Of a stretch of 64,000 nt of DNA, positions 1 to 8,180 are shown piece after piece. Position 1 is the first letter of the stretch. Each line of letters opens with the position of its first letter. The DNA comes from Aalborgiella sp963841045 (GTDB lineage: Bacteria > Pseudomonadota > Gammaproteobacteria > Burkholderiales > Burkholderiaceae_C). The translations under genes and the position numbers were made by a program. The notes below the pieces were generated by a model. The model was given only the letters and a program-made list of their open reading frames with translations. It was not told where the DNA came from and did no database searches. Where the stretch lies: assembly GCA_963841045.1 (NCBI GenBank), contig CAWJBD010000010.1, positions 144,282 to 208,281 of the forward strand. The letters run 5' to 3'.

Positions 1-96
1 TCCTAGCCCCACTGGCGCTATTGGGCTGCAGACCAAACCAGATTGGACGCCTTCTGTGCGTGAGTTTCCGTGAGTTGGGCTGCAGGTAAGTGCCAC
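1..96 (-). CDS. Start of an unidentified gene running off the left edge
   Basis: On the minus strand a strong ribosome-binding site (AAAGGAGA) sits about seven bases before a GTG codon at 94-96, and the frame stays open to the window edge (32 codons). The encoded start (VALTCSPTHGNSRTEG) is not one I recognise and shows no signal peptide or domain. The ribosome-binding site is the main support. It could equally be a chance open frame. Confidence 0.3.
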   Translation of the reverse strand, partial: MALTCSPTHGNSRTEGVQSGLVCSPIAPVGLG

Positions 97-311
97 TGAA
101 AGTTCTCCTTTAAAAGTAAAACTCAATAAAATTAAGTCTGTATTCAGTACTTGTGTTGATTGTATCAAAACATTGCAATAAAAAATGAGTGTGAAACTAA
201 CTTGAGGAGACGCAAGTCACTACGGAATTTGCGTAATCAATTTCGCATCAATAACATGAACGCTGGTTGGATCGCTTTTTGATCCTAAGCGGAAGGTGAA
301 GGTTTGGATTA
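97..311. other. Intergenic region, no gene seen
   Basis: This AT-rich spacer lies between the putative left-edge gene and the first dispersed element. It may hold the promoter for the left-edge gene. A short GATC-flanked dyad (GGATCGCTTTTTGATCC near 269-285) is visible, but I see no convincing coding frame or RNA gene. Confidence 0.4.
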
Positions 312-379
312 AATGCTATAAATAAAATAGCACCTTAGGCAATCAATACGCCGGCTACAGGCCAATTTTTCATATAAAA
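312..379 (+). repeat. Dispersed 65-bp element, copy 1
   Basis: It carries the full consensus: hairpin arms TGCTAT and ATAGCA, the core TAGGCAATCAATACGCCGGC, then ACAGGCCAATTTTTC and a TATAAAA end. It lies just past the 3' end of the minus-strand EamA gene, with its TATAAAA end towards that gene, which is the commonest position for this family here. Confidence 0.9.
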
Positions 380-392
380 ATGCCAGAAACAG

Positions 393-1351
393 CTACCCAC
401 GCAGCTTGCGCCAAAGGGCTTGGCCTTGCATGTTGATGACCAAACCCAATAGCACGACGACTGTGCCGATGAGTTGCAATAAGCGTGGGTTGTTCGCCCA
501 GCAAAACCCATGCGGCTATGAGGCCGATGACGGGGACTAAGAGGGAGTAGGGCGCTACGCGGCCTGTGGGGTGGCGTTGTAGCAGGCGGGTCCACAGGGT
601 GTAGGCGAGGACGGTGGCGAGCAAGCCCAGGTACAACACCGCCAGCACGGTGCGCAGGCTCAAGCCTTGCAACTGGCTGCTGACAACTGGCCAGCCGTCT
701 TGCAGCACCGCAAACATAAAAAACGGAATGATGGGCAGCAGGCTGCTCCAAACCAAAAAGGCCAAGGGGTCATAGCCTCTTTTATCTATGTCTTTATGGT
801 GCAAACTGTGAATGCTGGCCATGCGGGCCACGATGTTGGAACACGCCCACATGCTGGCGGCGCACAGGGTGAGCATGAAACCAATCAGCGTCATTTGCCC
901 CGCACCACTGCCATGCGCCGATGCAATCATGGCCAAGCCTATACCCGCGCACAGCAAGCCCACGTAATGCGCCCACTGCGCACGCTCGCCCAAAAGCCAG
1001 TGTGCCAGCAAGAGCGTGACAAAGGCTTGGCTTTGCATTACCACCGACGCCATGCCTGCCGTCATACCCAGCTGCAGCGCCATGAACAAAAAACCAAATT
1101 GCCCCAAGCCTTGCGCCACACCGTAGCCCAGCACAAAGCGCCACGGTACATTCGGGCGCTTGATGAAAAGTACAAACGGCAAACTTGCGCTCACATAACG
1201 CAAGCAGCCCAAAAGCATGGGCGACACATCGCGCAAACCCCATTTCATCACCACAAAATTCAAGCCCCAAATGACCACCACCGCCAATGCGCTGATGACA
1301 TCAAAGCGGCTGAAGTGTGTTGCGTTGTGGATTGGCTGCGGCAGCGTTCAT
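393..1351 (-). CDS. EamA/DMT-family transporter (frameshifted)
   Basis: This is a hydrophobic protein of about 318 residues with roughly ten membrane segments. It has the family opening motif VIWGLNFVVMKWGLRD and the conserved VLLGEQPTL near the end of the second EamA repeat. Such proteins export or import small metabolites across the inner membrane; the substrate is not evident. One extra base near 480 breaks the last 30 codons, which continue in another frame (QLIGTVVVLLGLVIN) to a stop at 393-395. A second extra base near 1305 separates the likely ATG (1349-1351) from the body. The span is two bases over a multiple of three, which fits two insertions. It lies 37 bases after the BASS gene and is probably cotranscribed with it. 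The exact start is uncertain. Confidence 0.75.
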
Positions 1352-1388
1352 TGAGATGCAGGCACAGCGACTCGAACTTGCACCAAGG

Positions 1389-2324
1389 TCATGCGGACGC
1401 TTCCACGTTGTCAGGCATCACAGGTGGATTACGTCCCCACAGACTGGCCAGTGCCAAGCCCGCCACAATGTCCCACCAGCCCCAAACGCCCGCCACAATT
1501 GCCATGCCGCCCAGTCCACCAAAAAAGGTAAAGATCAGCACCAAGCCCAAACCTGCGTTGCGAATGCCCACCTCGATGCTCATGGCGCGGCGGTCGTAGT
1601 CAGACAGTTTGAAAAGCCGCGCGCACACATAGCCCGTGCCAAAGGCCAGCGTGTCGTGCAGTGCCACTGCCAAAATCACCACGCCTGTGTAGGTGATGAA
1701 GTATTTCCAATTGCCTGCAATCGCGGCAATGATGAAGACACCCAAAGTCAAGAAGCTGATGGTGCCAATGGGCTTTTTAAAACGCGCGGTGAATGCGGGC
1801 CAGCGCTGCGCCACCCAAATGCCCAGCACAAAAGGCACACCGATGATCGCCACGATGTGTATCAGCATCTCTACGGGGTTAATGGAAATGCTTTGGAACA
1901 ATGCGCCCGCAGTGGGGTGCATGCCCGCCCACAAGGCAAAGTTAAGTGGCATTAAAAAGATAGACAAAGCGTTGGATACGGCCGTCATGGACACACTCAG
2001 CGCCACATTGCCTTTGGCGCGGTGCGTCAAAATATTGCTCACATTGCCAGGTGGGCAACAGGCTACCAATATCATGCCCAGTGCAATGCTGGGCCGCACG
2101 TTCAGCAGCAAGGTAAGGGCAAAGGTGATCGCGGGCAAAATCACAAACTGCGCCAAGATGGCGCAGGCAAATGCCACTGGCATTTTGAAAACGCGCATGA
2201 AGTCGGCTTTGCGCGTGTCCAGCGCCACACCAAACATCAAAAACGCCAACACCACGTTCAGTAGCATCAAACTCGCTGGGTTGAAGTTCAGCCGAACGGT
2301 GTCCATCACGTCCAAGTGGTTCAT
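1389..2324 (-). CDS. Bile acid:sodium symporter (BASS) family transporter
   Basis: The 311-residue membrane protein has nine or ten hydrophobic segments and the BASS signatures VACCPPGNVSNILTHRAKG (about residues 87-105) and EVGIRNAGLGL in the C-terminal half. Family members couple sodium uptake to organic anions such as bile acids, pyruvate or pantoate; the substrate cannot be read here. AAAGGAGA lies seven bases before the ATG, so the start is well supported. It is the first recognisable gene of a two-gene minus-strand unit with the EamA transporter. Confidence 0.85.
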   Translation of the reverse strand: MNHLDVMDTVRLNFNPASLMLLNVVLAFLMFGVALDTRKADFMRVFKMPVAFACAILAQFVILPAITFALTLLLNVRPSIALGMILVACCPPGNVSNILTHRAKGNVALSVSMTAVSNALSIFLMPLNFALWAGMHPTAGALFQSISINPVEMLIHIVAIIGVPFVLGIWVAQRWPAFTARFKKPIGTISFLTLGVFIIAAIAGNWKYFITYTGVVILAVALHDTLAFGTGYVCARLFKLSDYDRRAMSIEVGIRNAGLGLVLIFTFFGGLGGMAIVAGVWGWWDIVAGLALASLWGRNPPVMPDNVEASA

Positions 2325-2412
2325 GCTTTTTCTCCTTTGAATTGTGTAATCATCTCGCGCACTTTGCTGCGGTAGGCATTCATTAAACTTAGCATCGCGA
2401 AGTTGTTGGCCG
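2321..2412 (-). pseudogene. Possible 3' remnant of a gene upstream of the BASS transporter
   Basis: Upstream of the BASS start one minus-strand frame reads AMLSLMNAYRSKVREMITQF and ends in a TGA that overlaps the BASS ATG (ATGA). Such a stop/start overlap and the protein-like composition suggest the tail of a former operon partner. The frame has no recognisable homology further upstream and closes by about 2510. This is a weak call. Confidence 0.2.
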
Positions 2413-2561
2413 CTGCCCTAGGGCACGCAACGACTGTAACCCACAAACCCAATCTACAAGCGATGAAGGTCAAGCAACTCTGCCCGTACTTTCCCTAATC
2501 AAACACCCCAAGCCATGCTGTTAAAGTGGTATTTGTGAAGATCATCAATTCAGGAGCATGC

Positions 2562-3048
2562 ATGACAGACATCGCCAAAAACACCATTTGCATTTGGTAT
2601 GACACTGAAGCCGAAGAGGCGGCGCAGTTTTATGCCAAAACTTTTCCCAATTCAAGTGTTGGTGCGGTTCACCGTGCGCCCGCAGACAACCCATCCAACC
2701 AAGAAGGCGCGGTGTTGACGGTGGAATTCAACGTGATGGGCGTGGCTTGCTCTGGGTCTGAATGGTGGATCGAAATTCAAACACAGCGAAGCGTTTTCAT
2801 TTCAAGTCGCCACGGATGACCAAGCAGAAACTGACAGGTATTGGAACGCCATCATCCAAAACGGTGGGCAAGCCAGCGCCTGCGGCTGGTGCAAAGACAA
2901 ATGGGGCGTCTCATGGCAAATTACACCACGCGTGTTAACCCAAGCCTACACCAGTAGCGACCGCGCCGCCGCCAAACGCGCATTCACCGTCATGATGGAA
3001 ATGAGCAAAATCGACATTGCAACAATCGAAGCAGCTTTGCGTGGGTGA
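2562..3048 (+). CDS. PhnB-like VOC-fold protein (frameshifted)
   Basis: This is a protein of about 162 residues of the 3-demethylubiquinone-9 methyltransferase-like (PhnB/DUF899-type) glyoxalase-fold family. It opens TDIAKNTICIWYDTEAEEAA and, after a frame change, continues with GLNGGSKFKHSEAFSFQV, then CGWCKDKWGVSWQITPRVL, and ends KIDIATIEAALRG. An extra T near 2751 causes the frame change; removing it restores the whole family pattern. AGGAG lies six bases before the ATG. The function of this family is not settled. A decayed tail of a paralogue lies at 3548-3642. Confidence 0.75.
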
Positions 3049-3123
3049 GTACGGCCCATCCTAATCATCAACAACACTGCTACCATGATGTCTCTCACGA
3101 AAACGGAAGCATAAGGAGACCCC

Positions 3124-3525
3124 ATGTTCAAGCGCATTGACCATATTGAGCTGTTGACCGCACAGCCAGACCGCACGGTCAGCTTTTATACGGGCGCACT
3201 CGGCTTTCATGAACGGGAACGCAAGCGCATTGCCGATACACCGTTGGGTCCGCTTGATTTGATTTATCTCGAACTGGGTGGCACAACGGTGGAGGTGATG
3301 TGTTATCCCGATGCCAAGGAAATCGCTGCACGCAGTACAGAGCTGCACCTAGGTTGGCAATGTCTCGCCCTCGAAGTGGACAATATGGATGTGGCCTTGG
3401 CTGCGCTGCGCCAACACGGTGTATCCGCAACTTGGGGACCATTCGTGCGACCAGACTATGCACGCGCCGAAATCCGCGACCCTGACGGTAATCCGATTGA
3501 GCTGCGCCAGTGGTTTCGCACTTGA
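3124..3525 (+). CDS. VOC-family (glyoxalase/bleomycin-resistance fold) protein
   Basis: The 133-residue single-domain protein has two beta-alpha-beta-beta-beta modules typical of the vicinal oxygen chelate superfamily. It begins with a metal-ligand-type histidine (KRIDHIEL), has the mid-domain pattern FYTGALGFHERER, and ends IRDPDGNPIELRQW with the expected glutamate ligand. AAGGAGA precedes the ATG by six bases. The reaction could be isomerisation, dioxygenation or thiol transfer; the sequence does not decide. It follows another VOC-fold gene, so the locus looks like a small family expansion. Confidence 0.8.
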   Translation: MFKRIDHIELLTAQPDRTVSFYTGALGFHERERKRIADTPLGPLDLIYLELGGTTVEVMCYPDAKEIAARSTELHLGWQCLALEVDNMDVALAALRQHGVSATWGPFVRPDYARAEIRDPDGNPIELRQWFRT

Positions 3526-3547
3526 ATTAACCTGAGCGATAAAGTAC

Positions 3548-3642
3548 AACCCAGATCGCGCCACCGCCAAACGCGTCTTCACTGCCATGATGGATGAATA
3601 CAAATCTAAAATGCCGCAATTGAAGTGGCTATGTGTGGCTGA
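3548..3642 (+). pseudogene. Decayed C-terminal fragment of a PhnB-like VOC gene
   Basis: The reading NPDRATAKRVFTAMMDEYKS, then after a frame change AAIEVAMCG and a stop, matches the tail of the gene at 2562-3048 (SDRAAAKRAFTVMMEMSK, then IATIEAALRG). No N-terminal part is present, because the preceding sequence belongs to the intact VOC gene. This looks like the remains of a tandem duplicate with the middle gene replaced or inserted. Confidence 0.6.
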
Positions 3643-3673
3643 AAAGTGATGAAATAAAAAAGGACAGTACCCT

Positions 3674-4276
3674 ATGAAAATTGACCATTTCGCCAGCAAA
3701 GCAGCTGTTTATGAACAAAACCCGGCACGCGTTGACAATGTCGAAAACATCGCCAATGCAATTCTGAATACCATCAGCATCAACAAATCCATGCACATCA
3801 TGGATTTTGGTTCGGGCACGGGCTTGCTCCTGGAACGCATTGCGCCGCACGTTGCAAAAATTTCGGCTGTGGATGTGTCCATCGCAATGAATGCACAGCT
3901 TCGTGCCAAAGAAGGCAGCTTAGGCTGCGAGATTGAAATTATCGAAATAGATCTTGAGAAAAGCGATTTGAATGTCAAATTTGACGGCATCATTTCTTCC
4001 ATGACCATGCACCATATACAAAACATTGATGCGATGTTTGTGAAATTTCATGCCATGCTGAAAGATGGCGGCTTCATCGCACTGGCAGATTTAGAGTCAG
4101 AAGATGGCAGCTTTCACACAGAAAACACAGGTGTGCACCATTTTGGTTTTGACAAAGACGCATTTGCAAAATCCGCATCAGCTGCCAATTTTCAAAAGAT
4201 AAAAATACAGTCAGCCAGTGCAATACAAAAATCTTATGGAAACTTTCCAGTCTTTCTACTCACCGCCATTCGATAG
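3674..4276 (+). CDS. Class I SAM-dependent methyltransferase
   Basis: The 200-residue protein has a Rossmann-fold methyltransferase core: motif I IMDFGSGTGLLLERI (about residues 42-56) binds S-adenosylmethionine, and AVDVS supplies the acidic loop that follows strand 2. SMTMHHIQNID and LKDGGFIALADLE mark strands 4 and 5. Its substrate is not evident; similar stand-alone proteins methylate small molecules. AAGGA lies nine bases before the ATG. It is slightly more AT-rich than its neighbours. Confidence 0.8.
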   Translation: MKIDHFASKAAVYEQNPARVDNVENIANAILNTISINKSMHIMDFGSGTGLLLERIAPHVAKISAVDVSIAMNAQLRAKEGSLGCEIEIIEIDLEKSDLNVKFDGIISSMTMHHIQNIDAMFVKFHAMLKDGGFIALADLESEDGSFHTENTGVHHFGFDKDAFAKSASAANFQKIKIQSASAIQKSYGNFPVFLLTAIR

Positions 4277-4312
4277 TTAACGTGTAGGCATGCGTCGTCT
4301 GGCTACATCAAA

Positions 4313-4378
4313 ATGCTATAAATATAATAGCAAACTAGGCAATTAATACGCCGGCTAGAGGCCAATTTCTCTTATAAA
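4313..4378 (+). repeat. Dispersed 65-bp element, copy 2 (supplies a stop codon)
   Basis: This is a near-consensus copy. Its TATAAAA end overlaps the minus-strand kinase gene: read in reverse, the TTATAA of the element gives the last leucine codon and the TAA stop of that gene. The element has therefore replaced or supplied the natural C-terminus. Confidence 0.9.
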
Positions 4379-5001
4379 AGTCGCGTAAACAAGCGGTGTT
4401 CGCAGTTGGGGTCGGAGCAGCGCTCGCATTGCCAGTTTTTGAATTGATCTGGGCCTGTTTCTAGAATGGCATCGTTGGGCGTGCTGACTTTGACTCCCAA
4501 GCAACGCAGTGCGTTGTGCAAGCGTGCCATGCCAGTGCCGTACACCACTTGGTAAGGGATGTTGGCTAGGGTCAAAGCTTGGCGAATCAGTGCATCAACG
4601 GGTTCACGCACATGCGCGCCGTCGCGCTGCAAACCGTCAGCCACCCAGGGCATGTCCAAGCCCATCAGCAAGGTGTGGTCATAACTGCGCTGGTGTGCAA
4701 TGGCCATGCCATACAGGCTGCTGTCTTGAAAGATAAAGTCACTGTACACGGCGACCATCAGCGGCGTGGTGTCAGCAATCAAATGGTCGCAAGCAGGGGC
4801 GGTGTTGACACGCTGTTGTTGCTCGGTGGCGATGGCCAGTTGTTCATTTTGCTGCGGCGTGCGCTGATGCTGATCGCACCATTCGCGGAGCACTTCATGA
4901 ATGTGCACGACAGTGTTTCCCTGTGCATGGAAATACTGTGTCAGTTGGTGACCCAACTCAGATTTACCTGTGCTTTCTGCGCCTAAGATTGCAATTTTCA
5001 T
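4372..5001 (-). CDS. NadR-like nicotinamide riboside kinase / P-loop ATPase
   Basis: The 209-residue P-loop protein has Walker A GAESTGKSEL at residues 7-16, an acidic DTTPLMVAVYSDF segment and the C-terminal CERCSDPNCEHR motif with paired cysteines. It resembles the C-terminal ribosylnicotinamide kinase domain of NadR, which phosphorylates nicotinamide riboside to NMN. Its place directly behind pnuC, the riboside permease, supports a salvage route to NAD. It lacks the adenylyltransferase domain of full NadR. The stop codon lies inside dispersed element copy 2. Confidence 0.8.
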   Translation of the reverse strand: MKIAILGAESTGKSELGHQLTQYFHAQGNTVVHIHEVLREWCDQHQRTPQQNEQLAIATEQQQRVNTAPACDHLIADTTPLMVAVYSDFIFQDSSLYGMAIAHQRSYDHTLLMGLDMPWVADGLQRDGAHVREPVDALIRQALTLANIPYQVVYGTGMARLHNALRCLGVKVSTPNDAILETGPDQFKNWQCERCSDPNCEHRLFTRLL

Positions 5002-5023
5002 TGGGCGATTAGACGATTGGCAA

Positions 5024-5685
5024 TTATTGATTGGGCAAGATCAGTTGTTTGCGCCAAGCTTGCCAACCGATGACCGCCATCACTGCAAAGACAAAATACA
5101 AGCCCACCGTTAACCACAAACCTTTGTAGGCAAACAAAGCAATGCTCACCAAGTTGACCAAAACCCATGCGGGCCAGTTTTCAATGTATTTACGGCCTAA
5201 TAAAAATGTGGCGACCAAGCTTAATGCGGTTGGGAATGCATCCCACCATGGTACATCGCTGACGGTAAAGTTTTTCAGGAATAAGCCTATCGCTATCCAC
5301 AATGCAGCGCTGACAGCTATCAATTGAATAGCATTTCTAGATGTCAAAGTTTGCACGACATTGCTTGCCCAGCGTTTTGGCCATCACGTTGCACACCCCG
5401 CAACCATTGCCACCATCCCCATAAGGCTAGAACGGCAAAAAAGATTTGTAATGAGGCTTCTGCAAAGAGTTTGAAATCCCAAAATACAAAAAAATACAAC
5501 ACCGAACTGACAAACGCCAAGGGCCACGCCCAATGAATTTGTTTGATGTTGCACACCACCATGGCGATGCCCAAAACAGCACCAACCAATTCTGCCCAAC
5601 TGGCTGGGTAGCTCCCTACTGTGAAGGCGGGGCTGTTGAGCAAAGCCAGAATGTCAGAAAAAGTTTGCACAAAATTATTTGGCAA
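5024..5685 (-). CDS. pnuC: PnuC nicotinamide riboside transporter (frameshifted)
   Basis: Two overlapping frames together make one protein of about 219 residues with seven or eight membrane segments. The first part has LVGAVLGIAMVVCNIKQIHW and LALWGWWQWLRG; the second has PWWDAFPTALSLVATFLLG and the conserved ENWPAWVLVNLVSIALFAYK. The break is near 5353, where one base appears to be missing. PnuC carries nicotinamide riboside through the inner membrane, trapped by the downstream kinase. The start is TTG at 5685 or GTG near 5670, overlapping the end of ftsB, so the NAD-salvage pair seems to ride on the eno-ftsB transcript. Confidence 0.8.
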
Positions 5686-5962
5686 TTTGCACGTAAATCT
5701 CGCCAGGCTTGATCATGCCCAGCTCCATGCGCGCTTTTTCTTCCACCATCTCGAGCTTGCCTGTGGGGTCTTTCAGGTCATCGACTTCGGCTTTGAGCTG
5801 CGCATTTTCGGCTTGCAAGCGTTCGGCATTTTTATTGATGCCGTTGAGCTTGTGCTGCATTTGTGCGTTCTCGCGCAGGCTTCCGCGTCCAAACCAAAGC
5901 TGCCCTTGAAAAATCAAGAGCAATGCCAAGAGGAGGAAGAAGACAATGCGGCTAGGCTTCAA
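5675..5962 (-). CDS. ftsB: Cell division protein FtsB
   Basis: This is a 95-residue bitopic protein with a short cytoplasmic start, one membrane helix (IVFFLLLALLLIFQGQLWFG, residues 6-25) and a coiled coil rich in asparagine, leucine and charged residues (LNGINKNAERLQAENAQLKA). FtsB joins FtsL and FtsQ in the divisome and helps activate septal peptidoglycan synthesis. The position immediately after eno is the classic proteobacterial arrangement. The length matches the family. Confidence 0.9.
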   Translation of the reverse strand: MKPSRIVFFLLLALLLIFQGQLWFGRGSLRENAQMQHKLNGINKNAERLQAENAQLKAEVDDLKDPTGKLEMVEEKARMELGMIKPGEIYVQIAK

Positions 5963-6001
5963 TGATGCCCTTCTATCGTGTCAGTTATCGCTCAAGCAGA
6001 A

Positions 6002-7286
6002 TCAGCGAATGCTGTAAAACGCAGCACGTCCTGGGTAGCTGGCAACATCACCCAAGTCCTCTTCGATGCGCAACAATTGGTTGTACTTGGCGATGCGGTC
6101 AGAGCGGCTCAATGAACCGGTTTTGATTTGACCCGCATTGGTGCCCACAGCAATGTCGGCAATGGTGGAGTCTTCGGTCTCGCCTGAGCGGTGGCTGATG
6201 ACGGCGGTGTAGCCCGCGCGTTTGGCCATTTCGATGGCGGCGAAGGTTTCGGTCAACGTACCAATTTGGTTGATTTTGATCAGAATGGAATTGGCAATTT
6301 TTTTGTCAATGCCTTCTTTGAAAATTTTGGTGTTGGTTACAAACAAATCGTCGCCCACCAATTGCACTTTTGAGCCGAGTTTTTCGGTCAAGTGTTTCCA
6401 GCCGTCCCAATCGCCTTCGGCCATCGCGTCTTCAATGCTGATGATGGGGTATTTGTCCACCCAAGTTGCCAGCATGTCGGTCCATTGCGCGGCAGTGAGT
6501 GACAAGCCTTCGGCTTTCAATTCGTATTTGCCGTCTTTGTAAAACTCGCTGGCAGCACAGTCCAAGCCCAGCACGATTTGTTCGCCAGCTGTAAATCCGG
6601 CTTTTTCAATCGCTTCCAAAATCAGCAAAATAGCGGCTTCGTGGTTGGCGACATTGGGTGCAAAGCCACCTTCGTCACCCACGGCCACGCTCATGCCTTT
6701 GTCGTGCAAAATTTTCTTTAATGCATGAAACACTTCAGCGCCATAGCGCACCGCTTCACGGAAAGAAGGCGCACCCACGGGGATGATCATTAATTCTTGC
6801 AAATCCAAGTTGTTATTGGCATGGGCACCACCGTTGACCACATTCATCATGGGCACCGGCATTTGCATGCCCGCGCTGCCACCAAAGTAGCGGTACAGCG
6901 GCAAACCTGCTTCTTCCGCTGCCGCACGCGCCACTGCCATGCTGACAGCCAACATCGCATTCGCACCCAAGCGCGATTTGTTTTCTGTGCCGTCCAGTTC
7001 AATCAAAGTGCGGTCCAAAAACGCTTGTTCACTGGCGTCCAGTCCCAAAATCGATTCTGAAATTTCGGTGTTGATATGCTCTACCGCTTTCAACACACCT
7101 TTGCCCAGGTAGCGCGATTTGTCACCATCACGCAATTCAATCGCTTCGCGTGAGCCAGTGGATGCCCCGCTGGGCACAGCCGCACGGCCCATGGTGCCAC
7201 TCTCTAACAAGCACATCACATTCCACAGTGGGATTGCCACGCGAATCCAAAATTTCGCGGGCGACGATATCAACAATTGCACTCAT
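6002..7286 (-). CDS. eno: Enolase (one extra base near the start)
   Basis: Enolase converts 2-phosphoglycerate to phosphoenolpyruvate in glycolysis and, in many proteobacteria, sits in the RNA degradosome. The 427-residue protein has GAVPSGAS-type loop residues (AAVPSGASTGSREAIELRD), SVAVGDEGGFAPN, the magnesium-ligand region SIEDAMAEGDWDGW, LVGDDLFVTN, the catalytic lysine region ILIKINQIGTLTE, and SHRSGETEDSTIADIAVG. The true start MSAIVDIVAREILDSRGNP is at 7284-7286; an extra base near 7205 (CTTGTTAG for CTGTTAG) shifts the frame. The span is one base over a multiple of three, as expected. Enolase is essential, so the break is probably a sequence error. Confidence 0.95.
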
Positions 7287-7322
7287 TCAATTTCTCCAAT
7301 ATAAAAAATCTGAACTAAAAAA

Positions 7323-8180
7323 CTAAATACCAAAATCGTTTTCTAAAAAGCCATTCTTTTTCGTTACTCGGTCCAAGGCAACCAAGGTTTCAAGCAAGGC
7401 TTTCATGTGTTTCAGCGGTACAGCGTTCGGTCCGTCGGACCAGGCTTCGGATGGATTCGGGTGCGTTTCCATGAACAAACCCGCCACACCCACAGCAACC
7501 GCAGCACGTGACAACACAGGCACCATCTCGCGCATCCCACCGGAAGTAGCGCCTTGGCCACCCGGCAATTGCACAGAATGCGTGGCATCAAACACCACAG
7601 GCGCACCCGTTTCACGCATGATGGCAAGGCTGCGCATGTCGCTCACCAAATTGTTGTAGCCAAAACTCGCACCACGTTCGCATGCTAAAAAATTATCTTC
7701 ATTCAAACCCGCTTCTTTGGCCGCAGCACGTGCTTTGTCGATGACATTTTTCATGTCATGCGGTGCCAGAAACTGACCTTTTTTGATGTTGACTGGTTTG
7801 CCGGATTGGGCGACCGCGCGAATGAAATCGGTTTGGCGGCACAAGAATGCGGGTGTTTGCAACACATCGACCACGCTGGCCACCTCTTTGATGTGGTCAA
7901 TCTCATGCACATCGGTCAGTACCGGTAAACCCGTTTGCTTGCGCACTTCGGCCAAAATTTTCAATCCTGCATCCATGCCCACACCGCGTTTGGTATTGCC
8001 TGATGAGCGGTTGGCTTTGTCGAACGAGCCTTTGTAAATCAGCGGAATACCCAAGGCATCAGTCGCCTCTTTGAGTTTGCCGGCCACTTCGATGGACATT
8101 TCCAAACCTTCGATAGAGCAAGTCCCTGCTATCAAAAAAAACGGTTTATCGAGACCGATGTCGTGACCACAAAGCTTCAT
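7323..8180 (-). CDS. kdsA: 3-deoxy-D-manno-octulosonate 8-phosphate synthase
   Basis: KdsA condenses phosphoenolpyruvate with arabinose 5-phosphate to make Kdo 8-phosphate for lipopolysaccharide. The 285-residue barrel enzyme has SFDKANRSSG, VLTDVHE, KKGQFLAPHDMKNV, ACERGASFGYNNLVSDMRSL and METHPNPSEAWSDGPNAVPL. The cysteine in FLIAGTCSIEG and the downstream H, E and D suggest the metal-dependent class. The first motif departs from the usual AGPC-x-IES (T for P, G for S). The ATG overlaps the pyrG stop, indicating translational coupling; a GTG one codon earlier is possible. Confidence 0.93.
   Translation of the reverse strand: MKLCGHDIGLDKPFFLIAGTCSIEGLEMSIEVAGKLKEATDALGIPLIYKGSFDKANRSSGNTKRGVGMDAGLKILAEVRKQTGLPVLTDVHEIDHIKEVASVVDVLQTPAFLCRQTDFIRAVAQSGKPVNIKKGQFLAPHDMKNVIDKARAAAKEAGLNEDNFLACERGASFGYNNLVSDMRSLAIMRETGAPVVFDATHSVQLPGGQGATSGGMREMVPVLSRAAVAVGVAGLFMETHPNPSEAWSDGPNAVPLKHMKALLETLVALDRVTKKNGFLENDFGI

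Noticed and set aside
667..2340. Long plus-strand open frames over the EamA and BASS genes
   Set aside because: They are antisense shadows; the minus-strand frames carry the transporter motifs and ribosome-binding sites.
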